NCBI RefSeq assembly: GCF_900088125.1
Contig: NZ_FLQT01000003.1
Span: 1,781,855-1,845,854, forward strand
Origin: Peptoniphilus pacaensis
GTDB taxonomy: Bacteria > Bacillota > Clostridia > Tissierellales > Peptoniphilaceae
DNA length: 64,000 nucleotides
Reading direction: 5' to 3'
Part shown: positions 8,334 through 16,982 of the stretch, piece after piece
Layout: each line of letters starts with the position of its first letter
How positions within the stretch are numbered: position 1 is the first letter of the stretch
The notes under the pieces: model-generated
What the model saw: only the letters and a program-made list of their open reading frames with translations
Database searches by the model: none
What the model was told of the DNA's origin: nothing
Made by a program: the position numbers and the translations under genes

Positions 8334-9023
8334 TTAATATTGTCGTGCACCGAAAATGCGACTGCCTACGCGTACCATATTTGCGCCTTCTTCAATGGCG
8401 ATGCGAAAGTCTTGGCTCATCCCCATGGACATATGAGTCATGTCCACGCCCTCGTAGTGGCGAGAAGCGATGTCTTCTTTTAAAGCCATCATCTTTCTAA
8501 AGAGCTGCCTTAAGTAAGCTTCGTCATCCACATTGGGGGCGACGGTCATCAACCCGTCGACTTTCAAGTGGGAGTAGTCGATGACAGATTCGAGAAATGG
8601 CAGAACCTGATCGTAGGCCAGGCCACCCTTCGACGCCTCATCGGCTATATTTACTTCCAGTAAACAATGGACCACGTGATCCGATTCGCATCCTCGTTTT
8701 TGAATTTCCTTCGCCAAGGACGATCTGTCCAGTGAATGGATTAAAACGACATCATTGTAGATATATTTTACCTTATTTGACTGCAAGTTTCCAATCATAT
8801 GATAACGAACACGGTCTTTCAGGACATCTATTTTTTTCGTAAGCTCCTGGACTTTGTTTTCGCCGATATCCGTCACCCCGTGTCGAAGGGCTTCTTCGAT
8901 CATATCGACGCCGTGAGTTTTCGTTACGGCGATGAGTTGAACGGGCTCTCCCGTCAAACTGTGGCGCCTGGCTTCTTCAATTTCTTCTCGCACGCGGGAC
9001 AATTCGTCGCCGATCGTCGACAT
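8334..9023 (-). CDS. yggS: YggS/PLPBP pyridoxal-phosphate homeostasis protein
   Basis: A 229-residue TIM-barrel PLP protein without known catalysis. The PLP lysine lies in LIAVTKTHGVD; other family blocks are IGENKVQEL, HMIGNLQSNK and the C-terminal MSMGMSQDF...GSRIFGAR. The ATG at 9023 follows GAGGAGG. It is the ylmE position of the division cluster, 15 bp after the HlyD-like gene and 10 bp before sepF. Confidence 0.95.
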   Translation of the reverse strand: MSTIGDELSRVREEIEEARRHSLTGEPVQLIAVTKTHGVDMIEEALRHGVTDIGENKVQELTKKIDVLKDRVRYHMIGNLQSNKVKYIYNDVVLIHSLDRSSLAKEIQKRGCESDHVVHCLLEVNIADEASKGGLAYDQVLPFLESVIDYSHLKVDGLMTVAPNVDDEAYLRQLFRKMMALKEDIASRHYEGVDMTHMSMGMSQDFRIAIEEGANMVRVGSRIFGARQY

Positions 9024-9038
9024 ACACACCTCCTCGGG

Positions 9039-10331
9039 TCAATAGACTATCTTGTTCTTTTCCACCTTTTTCGGCTCGACGATGACATCGTCGTTGGGCT
9101 GAACGGTGGTTACATACTTGCCTTTTTTATTTTTAATCGTGGCGTCCTCGCCGCCCATGCTGATATAGGCGTCCTTGCCGCGAACGGAAAGGACCTGCAC
9201 GGGCACGAAGGAGACGAAGCGGCGGATCTCGTCTACATAGACGCCGTCTTCGCCGTGCTTTCCCTTGACGATAGCCGTCGTGGGAATTCTCAGCGCCCTG
9301 GATTGACTTTTAATTATTGTAATCTTTTGCCGCCTGGGCGTGTAAACTTCTTGCAATTTGTCTTGCAAGTTTAATATTACCACGGCACCCTTCTCGTCGC
9401 GAAGCACTTTTTCCACTTGCGCCTGAGTATAAACTTTTCCGATACGCACGGTGACGGTTTGTTTGATTTGGTCTTTGACCAGGCGTTCGTCGTCGATGGG
9501 AAGGGCGATTTTGTATCGCGTGTCGCAAATGGAGCGGAAAAAGGCCTGGCCTTCTTTCACGTGGTTCTTCCCCCTCGTAAGCGGCGCCACGTCCACGGCT
9601 TTTAAATAAGAGCGGGTGAAGGTTTCGTCATCCTTTTCCAGAGACAGGTCTTTTTTTAAATCGTCGAATGTATAGCTGATGATACCGGAAGCAGGCGCCG
9701 TGTAGTCGGCGCTGGTGGATGCGATCCTTTCCGTCAACACATCTTTCTGCTCTTCCAAAGCGGGAATGGAAAGCTTTAAAAGCTCGTTTAGTTCAGACAC
9801 GTTGACCGTATGTTTCGTGCTTAAATCCAAGGTATTAATCGACGAGACGAGCTTCTCGTAATCTTCGTCGCGAATAAAGCGCTGAATGTTTCGAATCACG
9901 TTTTCGTATTCTTCGTCTACCGTGTCCTTGGATTTTTCCGAGGTGCGATCGTTTTTAAAGTCGATGGCCGCCTGAATCCGTATGAGCTGATCCTTTACTT
10001 TGGAATTGTCGTTCATGACATTAATATCCGCCACGCGAAAGCCCTTGGGCACCTTCTTGCCTTCACGCACATTGTAGACGGCGGTGCCGCCGGCTTTGGT
10101 AAAGACCGTGTCTTCGTCAAAGAGCAAATAGCCATCCCCTTTAGCGACGTCGCGAAATTGAATTTCCGTCGGCTTTGCGGTTTTGGGCGCAAAAACCAGG
10201 CGGTCGTAAATAGAATAGACGCCGCCCAGCAGGATCAACAGCAAAGGAATCAGAAGCAGCAGCCGTCTGCGCTTCCTCTTTCGGTTCTGTCGACGTCGAA
10301 TTTTGTTTCGAACATTCGAGCCTTGTGTCAT
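9039..10331 (-). CDS. HlyD/membrane-fusion-like single-pass protein in the division cluster
   Basis: A 430-residue protein with a strongly basic cytoplasmic N-terminus (residues 10-23, almost all Arg/Lys), one membrane segment at about 24-42 and a large extracytoplasmic part. That part resembles HlyD-type adaptor proteins, with a beta-barrel-like C-terminal half and an intervening helical region. No ABC exporter or inner-membrane partner is adjacent. Instead the gene overlaps gpsA (ATGA) and precedes yggS-sepF, suggesting an envelope or division-linked role rather than classical export. The HlyD assignment is moderate and the function unknown. Confidence 0.75.
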   Translation of the reverse strand: MTQGSNVRNKIRRRQNRKRKRRRLLLLIPLLLILLGGVYSIYDRLVFAPKTAKPTEIQFRDVAKGDGYLLFDEDTVFTKAGGTAVYNVREGKKVPKGFRVADINVMNDNSKVKDQLIRIQAAIDFKNDRTSEKSKDTVDEEYENVIRNIQRFIRDEDYEKLVSSINTLDLSTKHTVNVSELNELLKLSIPALEEQKDVLTERIASTSADYTAPASGIISYTFDDLKKDLSLEKDDETFTRSYLKAVDVAPLTRGKNHVKEGQAFFRSICDTRYKIALPIDDERLVKDQIKQTVTVRIGKVYTQAQVEKVLRDEKGAVVILNLQDKLQEVYTPRRQKITIIKSQSRALRIPTTAIVKGKHGEDGVYVDEIRRFVSFVPVQVLSVRGKDAYISMGGEDATIKNKKGKYVTTVQPNDDVIVEPKKVEKNKIVY

Positions 10332-11332
10332 AGTAAAAAGATCTTCTCGTTTTCGTGTTTATTCGGGCGCTGCATTAAATCCAGCACCGCCTGTCTCGGA
10401 TCCGCCGAGCGGTACAAAACGTCGTAAAGTTTTTCCGTAATGGGCATTTCGATGCCAAGTTCCCCTGCCAATTCGTAGCAGGCCTTGGTGGTCTTATACC
10501 CTTCTACCACCATGCCCACCTTCTCGATGGCATCTTCCGGTGCCGTTCCCTTGCCGACCAGGTTTCCGAAACGCCAATTTCTGCTGTGGACGCTGGTGCA
10601 GGTGACGATTAAATCGCCGATGCCGGAAAGGCCTTGGAAGGTGACGGGCTTTGCGCCGAGGGCGATACCCAGCCGCTGAATTTCAGTGAGGCCCCGGGTC
10701 ATCAGGGCCGCCTTGGCATTGTCTCCGTAGCCCAATCCGTCGGATAGGCCGGCGCCGAGGGCGATAATGTTTTTAAGAGCTCCGCCCATTTCCACGCCGA
10801 TCATATCGTCTTGAACATAGACGCGGAAACTGTCGTGAGTAAACAAATCCTGTGCCCACAAGGCGTCCTTTTCATCCTCAGCACAAACCAATACGGTGGT
10901 GGGCATAAGTTTCGCCACCTCTTCCGCATGGGAAGGCCCGGAAAGAACGATATAGGGCGCGCCGGGCAATACTTCTTTCGCCACTTGTGACAGGCGCAAG
11001 TGACTGCCTTGCTCCAAGCCCTTGGCCAGATTGATGATCCGTACCCCGGTCCCCACGCGGGCAATGTCTTCCAAGCAGGAGCGAATCGCCGCCGTGGGCA
11101 CGGCGAGGACGATGCCGTCTGCCCCGTCGATGGCCTCTTCAATGGAAAGATGGATTTCTATGGACGGGTGGAATGTAAAATCTTCCAAGTAGCCGGGATT
11201 GTCCCCGACGTTTCGAATCCGCTCATACTGCTCTTCGCTTTGAGTATACATATGAACTTCGTGGCCGATGGTGGCCAGAAGATTGGCAATGGCGCTTCCC
11301 CAACTGCCGCAACCGATGATTCCGATCTTCAA
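10328..11332 (-). CDS. gpsA: Glycerol-3-phosphate dehydrogenase [NAD(P)+]
   Basis: A 334-residue GpsA with the N-terminal dinucleotide motif GIIGCGSWGSA and the family blocks LSGPSHAEEVA, ALKNIIALGAG and GIGDLIVTCTS. It reduces dihydroxyacetone phosphate to sn-glycerol 3-phosphate, the precursor of phospholipids. Initiation is at a TTG (11332) placed five bases after GGAGGGAG. It follows plsY by one base, so synthesis and first acylation of glycerol 3-phosphate are coupled in one operon. Confidence 0.96.
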   Translation of the reverse strand: MKIGIIGCGSWGSAIANLLATIGHEVHMYTQSEEQYERIRNVGDNPGYLEDFTFHPSIEIHLSIEEAIDGADGIVLAVPTAAIRSCLEDIARVGTGVRIINLAKGLEQGSHLRLSQVAKEVLPGAPYIVLSGPSHAEEVAKLMPTTVLVCAEDEKDALWAQDLFTHDSFRVYVQDDMIGVEMGGALKNIIALGAGLSDGLGYGDNAKAALMTRGLTEIQRLGIALGAKPVTFQGLSGIGDLIVTCTSVHSRNWRFGNLVGKGTAPEDAIEKVGMVVEGYKTTKACYELAGELGIEMPITEKLYDVLYRSADPRQAVLDLMQRPNKHENEKIFLL

Positions 11333-11333
11333 C

Positions 11334-11921
11334 TTATCTCCCTCCGATTCTGTTTTCTCTGCCTTCTTTCAGGCGAATCAGATTATCTTTATGTCGAACA
11401 AAACCTAAAAGCCAAACCAAAAGAACGGCCAATCCATTGCCGAAATCATGTCCGTATAAGACGAGCATGGCCACGGAACTGATGCTCAAAAAAGTTAACG
11501 AGCCGACGCTGACGTACTTCGTCGTCTTTGCCGCAACGAATCCGCACAGGGCGCCGATCGCCGTACTCACGGGCTCGACGACGCCCCAGGAACCGAAGGT
11601 GGTGGCGATGCCTTTGCCGCCGCGAAAACCGAGGTAAAAGGGAAAGTCGTGGCCGAGGACGACGAAGAGCCCGGCAAAGAGACGCATAGATTCGTCCAGC
11701 ATGGGCGCGAGAAGAACCATGGCCACTGCGCCTTTGACCACATCGATGGCGAAGGTGGCATAGCCCAGCTTTTTCCCCATGACACGTATGGCATTGGTAG
11801 TTCCCGCATTGCCGCTTCCCTCGTCGCGAATGTCTTTGTGGCGAAAAAGCTGGCTCAAAATATAGGCACCGGAAACGGAGCCCACGAGGTAGCAGCCCAA
11901 GAGAACGAGGAAAGTTTTCAT
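11334..11921 (-). CDS. plsY: Acyl-phosphate:glycerol-3-phosphate acyltransferase
   Basis: A 195-residue integral membrane protein with the PlsY motifs GSGNAGTTNAIRVMGKK and the phosphate-binding loop GFRGGKGIAT. It transfers the acyl group of acyl-phosphate to glycerol 3-phosphate in the membrane. The ATG overlaps the der stop (ATGA), and gpsA follows directly. The length and hydrophobic profile match the family. Confidence 0.96.
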   Translation of the reverse strand: MKTFLVLLGCYLVGSVSGAYILSQLFRHKDIRDEGSGNAGTTNAIRVMGKKLGYATFAIDVVKGAVAMVLLAPMLDESMRLFAGLFVVLGHDFPFYLGFRGGKGIATTFGSWGVVEPVSTAIGALCGFVAAKTTKYVSVGSLTFLSISSVAMLVLYGHDFGNGLAVLLVWLLGFVRHKDNLIRLKEGRENRIGGR

Positions 11922-13225
11922 CGATTCTTCAACTCCATAATAATGGGCACGCCGTCAAAGCGATAGGAGGCTCGAATTTGGTTTTCCAAATACCGCAGAT
12001 AGGTAAAGTGGAACAGCTCCTTGTCGTTGACGGACAAGACGATTTTCGGCGGTCTCGCCGACACTTGGCTGGCGTAGTAAAGTTTTCCCCTCTTGCCCTT
12101 GTCGGAAGGGGGCTGATTCATTAAGACGGCGCGGTTCATAATGTCGTTTAAAACCCCCGTCTGGATCCTGAGGGAGTAATTGTTGTTGACCACGTGAATC
12201 ATATTCAACAGCTTATCCACCCGAGAGCCCGTCAGGGCAGAAATGAAGATCATGGGCGCGTAATTTAAGAAGGGCAGTTCTCTGCGAATGGCCTCTTCGT
12301 ATTGCTTCATGGTCCGGGTTTCTTTTTCGATGGCGTCCCACTTGTTTACGGCGATAATCATGGCCTTCTTATTGTCGTGGGCATAGCCGGCGATTTTGGA
12401 ATCCTGTTCGCTGACGCCTTCCTTGGCATCGATTAAAAGCACGCACACGTCGGCGAGCTCGATGCTCCTTAAGGTACGCACCACGGAGTAGCGCTCCACT
12501 TTTTCGTTGATCTTCTTGCGCTTTCTCAGCCCGGCCGTATCGATTAGAACGTAATCCGTATCTTCGTATTCAAAAAACGAGTGAATGGAATCGCGGGTGG
12601 TGCCGGGAATGTTCGTCACGATGGAGCGCTCTTCCCCTAAAATGCGATTCACCAAGGAAGATTTGCCGGCATTGGGCTTGCCGATAAAGGCCACTTTGAT
12701 TTCGTCGCGAAAATCGTCTTCTTCCCCTTTGGGAAAGGAAGCTACTGTGGCATCGAGCAAGTCGCCGATACCTCGGGACTGCTCGGCACTAATGACGTAG
12801 GGCTCGCCCAGACCCAGTTCGTAGAAATCGTAGCGATGTTCTTCCGATTCCTTGGCATCCATTTTATTTACGACGAGAAGGGCTTCCTTTCCGCTCTTGC
12901 GTATATAGGCCGCCACCTCGCGGTCTACATTGGTTAAGCCTTCCTTGCCGTCCACGACAAATAAAATAATCTGCGCGTTTTCCACGGCCACTTCCGCCTG
13001 AGCCATAATTTCGGGCATAAAGGTCTCGGCACTGGAAGGATCCAGCCCGCCCGTGTCGATTAAAGTAAATTCATGATCCAGCCACGTGGCCTTCGCATAG
13101 ATTCTGTCCCGCGTCACGCCCGGCGTATCCTCTGTAATGGATATTTTCGAGCGGGTCAGCACATTAAATAAGGTACTCTTCCCAACATTGGGACGACCTA
13201 TAATACAGACGACCGGTCTATTCAA
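11918..13225 (-). CDS. der: Ribosome biogenesis GTPase Der
   Basis: A 435-residue tandem GTPase. Both G-domains show P-loops (GRPNVGKST, GKPNAGKSS), DTAG/DTGG switch motifs and NKxD boxes (NKMD, NKWD), followed by a C-terminal KH-like domain. Der acts in 50S subunit assembly. The start is a TTG at 13225, seven bases after GGAGGTG, giving the family N-terminus NRPVVCIIGRPN. It overlaps the DUF512 gene by 8 bp and plsY by 4 bp. Confidence 0.96.
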   Translation of the reverse strand: MNRPVVCIIGRPNVGKSTLFNVLTRSKISITEDTPGVTRDRIYAKATWLDHEFTLIDTGGLDPSSAETFMPEIMAQAEVAVENAQIILFVVDGKEGLTNVDREVAAYIRKSGKEALLVVNKMDAKESEEHRYDFYELGLGEPYVISAEQSRGIGDLLDATVASFPKGEEDDFRDEIKVAFIGKPNAGKSSLVNRILGEERSIVTNIPGTTRDSIHSFFEYEDTDYVLIDTAGLRKRKKINEKVERYSVVRTLRSIELADVCVLLIDAKEGVSEQDSKIAGYAHDNKKAMIIAVNKWDAIEKETRTMKQYEEAIRRELPFLNYAPMIFISALTGSRVDKLLNMIHVVNNNYSLRIQTGVLNDIMNRAVLMNQPPSDKGKRGKLYYASQVSARPPKIVLSVNDKELFHFTYLRYLENQIRASYRFDGVPIIMELKNR

Positions 13226-14561
13226 CAGGACGCACCTCCAAACATTTTTGTAAAAATTCCCCGCCATTGTTGCTTACGGTAATAATTTTCGCACCTAATT
13301 CTTCTTCCAAAGCGTCCACCGTCACATCGTCCAATGTAATGGCGCGGTCGCTTCGAAACATAGACATAGGTAACATTATAGCATCGTGGATTTTACCTTT
13401 CAATTGACGGACCACATCCTCCGCCGTCAAGAGCCCCGCCACCTTTACCGTGTCGCCGAAAAATTCATTTTTTACGGTGACCACGTCGAGATGAATGCCG
13501 GGAAACTTTTCGCCTATCATATCCGCCATGGAGCGAAACAAAGGCGCCGCATACTCCCCTGTTGCCAAGGTGATCTTCGAATGGTAATCGCCCTCTGCCG
13601 CATCCAGGGCTTCTTTAAATTCCTCGAAGAAGGAGCGCATGAGGCCCACTCCGTTTTCGTATTGGGGATAGCCGTCGTAATATTCCGATTCCGGCAGATC
13701 CTTCTCGGCGATGAGATAAAATTCGTCGGAGGCATAGACCCAGTGGCGACCGCATTTTTCTCGCATCTTTTTGCCGAAGGCCTCGGCAATGGCGATCACC
13801 TCTCGCGCCTCTTCCTTGGTATAGGGCGCAAGCTTCGGCAAGTGATCCCGATACTTGGAAAGACCTACGGGGACCATGGCCACAGAGGCCACCTGAGGCA
13901 TGAGGGAGGCTAAATCCCGCAGGGTACGCTTCAATTCCTCTCCGTCGTTTACATTGGGCAAGAGGACGATCTGCGCGTTCATGACGATCCCGGCACGAGC
14001 CAGGCGCTTCATGTCTTCCATAATCTTTCCCGCCGAAGGATTTTTCAAAAGCTTCACCCGCAACTCTGGATTGGTGGCGTGAACCGACACATTAATTGGG
14101 CTTAGGCCATAGGCGATCATGCGATCGAAGTCTTCTTTTTTTATATTGGTCAGGGTAATGTAATTGCCCTGAAGAAATGAAAGGCGTGAATCGTCGTCTT
14201 TAATGTATAGACTGTCCCGCATATTCGGCGGCATTTGATCGATAAAGCAAAACAAACAGCGATTGGAGCAGGTCTTTTGTTTATCCAACAAAGGCGTGAC
14301 GAAGTTTAATCCCACGGGTTCTTCCACGTCCTTTTCGATATCGTAAAGGATCAGCTCTCCGTCTTGCTTCTCTATGGTCAAGGTAATGTACTCGTTGGCC
14401 GATTCGTAGCGATAGTCGATGACATCCCGCACTTCCCTGTCATTAATGGCGATGAGTCGGTCGCCGGCTTCGATTTCCAGTTCTTCGCCGATGGACCCGG
14501 GATCGACGGAGCGGATCGTGTTTAATGCTTTATGAACGATGTCGATTTCATATGGGTTCAT
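13218..14561 (-). CDS. DUF512 protein with PDZ-like and radical-SAM-like parts
   Basis: A 447-residue protein of the DUF512 family. It has an N-terminal PDZ-like segment (GDRLIAINDREV), a CxxxCxxC cluster (TCSNRCLFCFIDQMP) in a radical-SAM-like barrel and a C-terminal DUF512 domain. The family is widespread in Clostridia and Cyanobacteria next to der; no reaction is established. The ATG at 14561 follows GAGGAGGCG, so an extension to 14579 is rejected. The link with der suggests a role near ribosome assembly, which is inference. Confidence 0.88.
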   Translation of the reverse strand: MNPYEIDIVHKALNTIRSVDPGSIGEELEIEAGDRLIAINDREVRDVIDYRYESANEYITLTIEKQDGELILYDIEKDVEEPVGLNFVTPLLDKQKTCSNRCLFCFIDQMPPNMRDSLYIKDDDSRLSFLQGNYITLTNIKKEDFDRMIAYGLSPINVSVHATNPELRVKLLKNPSAGKIMEDMKRLARAGIVMNAQIVLLPNVNDGEELKRTLRDLASLMPQVASVAMVPVGLSKYRDHLPKLAPYTKEEAREVIAIAEAFGKKMREKCGRHWVYASDEFYLIAEKDLPESEYYDGYPQYENGVGLMRSFFEEFKEALDAAEGDYHSKITLATGEYAAPLFRSMADMIGEKFPGIHLDVVTVKNEFFGDTVKVAGLLTAEDVVRQLKGKIHDAIMLPMSMFRSDRAITLDDVTVDALEEELGAKIITVSNNGGEFLQKCLEVRPVE

Positions 14562-14583
14562 GGCGCCTCCTCTCGTCATATTA

Positions 14584-14606
14584 GAAAAGGACTCTTTCGA
14601 GTCCTT
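14584..14606 (-). terminator. Hairpin between glyA and the DUF512 gene
   Basis: A perfect 8-bp stem AAGGACTC/GAGTCCTT with a four-base loop (14587-14606) is followed on the minus strand by only TTTTC. It probably ends part of the glyA transcripts. No strong promoter is visible in the short gap before DUF512, so read-through into the der operon is likely. Confidence 0.6.
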
Positions 14607-14612
14607 CTCCCG

Positions 14613-15845
14613 TTATTTGTAAAGGGGGAATTTTTCGCAAAAAATCCTTACCCTGTCTTTTGCTTCGTCTTCCGAAATGGTTTTTTTCAGCAGGTCCACC
14701 ATAATCTGTGCCACATAGGCCGCATCTTCTTCTTTTGCACCCAGGGTGGTAATGGCCGGGGTACCGATGCGAATGCCGCTGGTGACCATGGGTTTTTCGG
14801 GATCGTAGGGAATCATGTTTTTATTGACGGCGAGGCCGCTATCGTTTAAAAGTTTTTCCGCTTCTTTCCCGTTCATCTTTAAGGAGCGAAGATCCAAGAG
14901 CAGCAGGTGATTGTCCGTGCCGCCGGAAACCAAGTCCACGCCTTGTTCCAAAAAGACCTTTTCCATGGCCTTGGCATTGTCGATGATCTGCTTGCAGTAC
15001 ACCTTAAAGTCGGGCTGTGCCGCTTCGTGGAAGGACACGGCTTTTGCCGCGATGACGTGTTCCAAGGGGCCGCCTTGCAGTCCGGGGAACACGGCCTTGT
15101 CGATGGTCTTGTGCAGCTCTTCCGTGCACAGAATGGCGCCGCCTCTGGGACCGCGCAGGGTCTTGTGCGTCGTGGTGGTGACCACGTCGGCGTAGGGCAC
15201 GGGATTTTCGTGATAGCCGGTGGCTACAAGTCCTGCGATGTGAGCCATATCGACCATAAAATAGGCACCGCTTGCCTTCACGACCTCGCTCATACGCTTA
15301 AAGTCGATTTTTCTCGGATAGGCCGATGCGCCGGCAATTACCAGCTTGGGCTCGTACTTCTTTACCGCATCTTCAAAGGCGTCGTAGTCGATTCGGCCGG
15401 TTTCTTTGTCCACGCCGTAAGCCACCACGTCGAAGTATTTACCGGAAATATTCACCGGGCTGCCGTGGGACAGGTGACCGCCTTGGCTCAGGTTCATGCC
15501 CAGCATTCGTTCGCCGGGCTTCAACAGGCCCAGGTATACGGCCATATTGGCATTGGCACCGCTGTGGGGCTGAACATTGGCGTGATCGGCACCGTAAAGG
15601 GCCTTGAAGCGATCGATGGCCAATTGCTCCACTTCATCCACCACTTCGCAGCCGCCGTAATAGCGCGCACCGGGAAGACCTTCGGCATATTTATTGGTTA
15701 AAGGCGATCCCATGGCCTCCATGACGCTGCGGGAGACAAAATTTTCCGATGCGATCAGCTCGATGTGACTTTGCTGACGATGAATTTCTTTTTGGATCAG
15801 CTCAAAGATCGCAGGATCCGATTGTTTCAGATGATTGAATTCCAA
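14613..15845 (-). CDS. glyA: Serine hydroxymethyltransferase
   Basis: A 410-residue PLP enzyme that interconverts serine and glycine while charging tetrahydrofolate. The PLP lysine is in the motif [13 protein letters not shown], and the family blocks ASENFVS, HSGANAN and GTPAITTLG are present. The start is a TTG at 15845, preceded by AAGGAGG at six bases. A hairpin follows the stop. The upstream gene (15866-16444) is only 20 bp away and likely cotranscribed. Confidence 0.97.
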   Translation of the reverse strand: MEFNHLKQSDPAIFELIQKEIHRQQSHIELIASENFVSRSVMEAMGSPLTNKYAEGLPGARYYGGCEVVDEVEQLAIDRFKALYGADHANVQPHSGANANMAVYLGLLKPGERMLGMNLSQGGHLSHGSPVNISGKYFDVVAYGVDKETGRIDYDAFEDAVKKYEPKLVIAGASAYPRKIDFKRMSEVVKASGAYFMVDMAHIAGLVATGYHENPVPYADVVTTTTHKTLRGPRGGAILCTEELHKTIDKAVFPGLQGGPLEHVIAAKAVSFHEAAQPDFKVYCKQIIDNAKAMEKVFLEQGVDLVSGGTDNHLLLLDLRSLKMNGKEAEKLLNDSGLAVNKNMIPYDPEKPMVTSGIRIGTPAITTLGAKEEDAAYVAQIMVDLLKKTISEDEAKDRVRIFCEKFPLYK

Positions 15846-15865
15846 ACCTTGCCTCCTTCTATGGC

Positions 15866-16444
15866 TCAGTACCTGTCGTTAATGTACATGTCGATTTTCG
15901 ACCGCATCTTTTCTTCCATGAAAATATCGCGGTCGTGCAAATACCGGTAAACTCTCCGGGATGTGGAATGTAAAATATATTCCGGGTATTCGATAAAGAC
16001 GATTTCGAACAGGCGGTCCTGAAGTTTTTTTCCGTCGCAGTGCACGAAATAGGCGTACACATTTTTACAATCGACGAATTTCAAAATTTCAAGTATCGTA
16101 TCGTCTTTCTTTCCGTAATATTTTTCGGTCAAAGAAAGGCAACGGCTGTACTCGCGATTACACTTTTGGCGCCCCTTCAAGCGACGGGCCTCCATGCGAT
16201 AACTTTTGGCAAGGGCATTGTAATACTGGTAGTTAAAGATGCCTTTTTCCAATCGGTCGATGATTAAAAAAGGGCGCACATTGCTATTGTGCATGTCTTT
16301 TAAATTCGACTGCAGAAATTCCTTTTTGTTTAAATCGCCTCGCTCGTAAGCGCGAATCAAGGCGCTGCGTCTTTCCATAAAGTGCCGGAACCATTCGTCG
16401 CAAATGGGTTCCATCTTTAAGCCGTCGTCGTCAAAAGATTGCAT
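15866..16444 (-). CDS. Uncharacterised conserved-looking cytoplasmic protein
   Basis: A 192-residue soluble protein rich in basic, acidic and tyrosine residues, mostly helical in appearance, with no signal peptide. I do not recognise a motif; it may belong to one of the DUF families of Clostridia of about this size. The ATG at 16444 lies inside the end of the 29-residue membrane-peptide gene (14-bp overlap), suggesting coupled translation. An internal ATG at 16414 is an alternative; neither has a good binding site. It is followed by glyA. Confidence 0.72.
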   Translation of the reverse strand: MQSFDDDGLKMEPICDEWFRHFMERRSALIRAYERGDLNKKEFLQSNLKDMHNSNVRPFLIIDRLEKGIFNYQYYNALAKSYRMEARRLKGRQKCNREYSRCLSLTEKYYGKKDDTILEILKFVDCKNVYAYFVHCDGKKLQDRLFEIVFIEYPEYILHSTSRRVYRYLHDRDIFMEEKMRSKIDMYINDRY

Positions 16445-16520
16445 TGATAATTAGCGGCAACACCATGGCAACACATAAAACGACTGCGATGATTCGGATA
16501 ATTGTCTTATTTGCTTTCAT
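16431..16520 (-). CDS. 29-residue single-span membrane peptide, Prli42-like
   Basis: A short frame begins at ATG 16520, four bases after AGGGGA, and ends with TGA at 16431. The peptide starts MKANKTIIR, continues as one uninterrupted hydrophobic span to about residue 27 and ends IF. Size, two or three basic residues before the span and lack of a tail resemble the Prli42/DUF4044-type micropeptides of Firmicutes; in Listeria Prli42 anchors the stressosome. No stressosome genes are visible here. The overlap with the next start codon supports a real gene. Function is unproven. Confidence 0.62.
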   Translation of the reverse strand: MKANKTIIRIIAVVLCVAMVLPLIINAIF

Positions 16521-16540
16521 TCCGATCCCCTGTCAAATCC

Positions 16541-16966
16541 TTAGCCTTCTAAAGAAACTTCCAGTGCGTATTCTTTTAATTCTGCCGGGAAGTCGGCTTC
16601 AACGTAGTTGACGTTAATGTAAATTTCGCGGTTTTCCATGCCCAATGCTTCCAAGCGGTTTGCCAAATCGACTAAGTCGTCGATGGAAAGATCTACGACT
16701 TTGTACATGCCGTCGACGTAAACTTTTTGCAAGTCGTAGTCCATGGCGAACATACCGCATAAGAAGCCGTAGAATTCATCCAGGGTCGTTAAGTCGTATT
16801 CCGTGGCATTAATTAAGCGCACATTGTAATCTAAGCTGAAAATGTGATCGTCGTCGACTTCGACAAAAGCGATATTGCCGTTGCCGCCTTCGTGATCTTC
16901 GTTGGCGTGGTCGATTAACCATTTCGTCTTTCCTGCGCCTTTTGCTCCTAAAATGTAATGAATCAT
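16541..16966 (-). CDS. Small P-loop NTPase-like protein
   Basis: A 141-residue protein beginning MIHYILGAKGAGKTKWL, a clear Walker A motif, followed by an acidic alpha/beta domain (IAFVEVDDDH, VYVDGMYKVVD). No Walker B, sensor or transmembrane part is obvious, and the protein is too small for a typical AAA or ABC ATPase. The ATG at 16966 has AAAGGATG at good spacing; the ATG at 16975 touches the same site and is less likely. It precedes the small membrane peptide by 20 bp. ATP or GTP binding is likely; the role is unknown. Confidence 0.75.
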   Translation of the reverse strand: MIHYILGAKGAGKTKWLIDHANEDHEGGNGNIAFVEVDDDHIFSLDYNVRLINATEYDLTTLDEFYGFLCGMFAMDYDLQKVYVDGMYKVVDLSIDDLVDLANRLEALGMENREIYINVNYVEADFPAELKEYALEVSLEG

Positions 16967-16982
16967 TGTGATCATCCTTTCT

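Noticed and set aside
14907..15701. Long plus-strand open frame (264 codons) opposite glyA
   Set aside because: It is antisense to a fully conserved enzyme gene, has no binding site and its translation has no domain logic; a GC-rich shadow frame.
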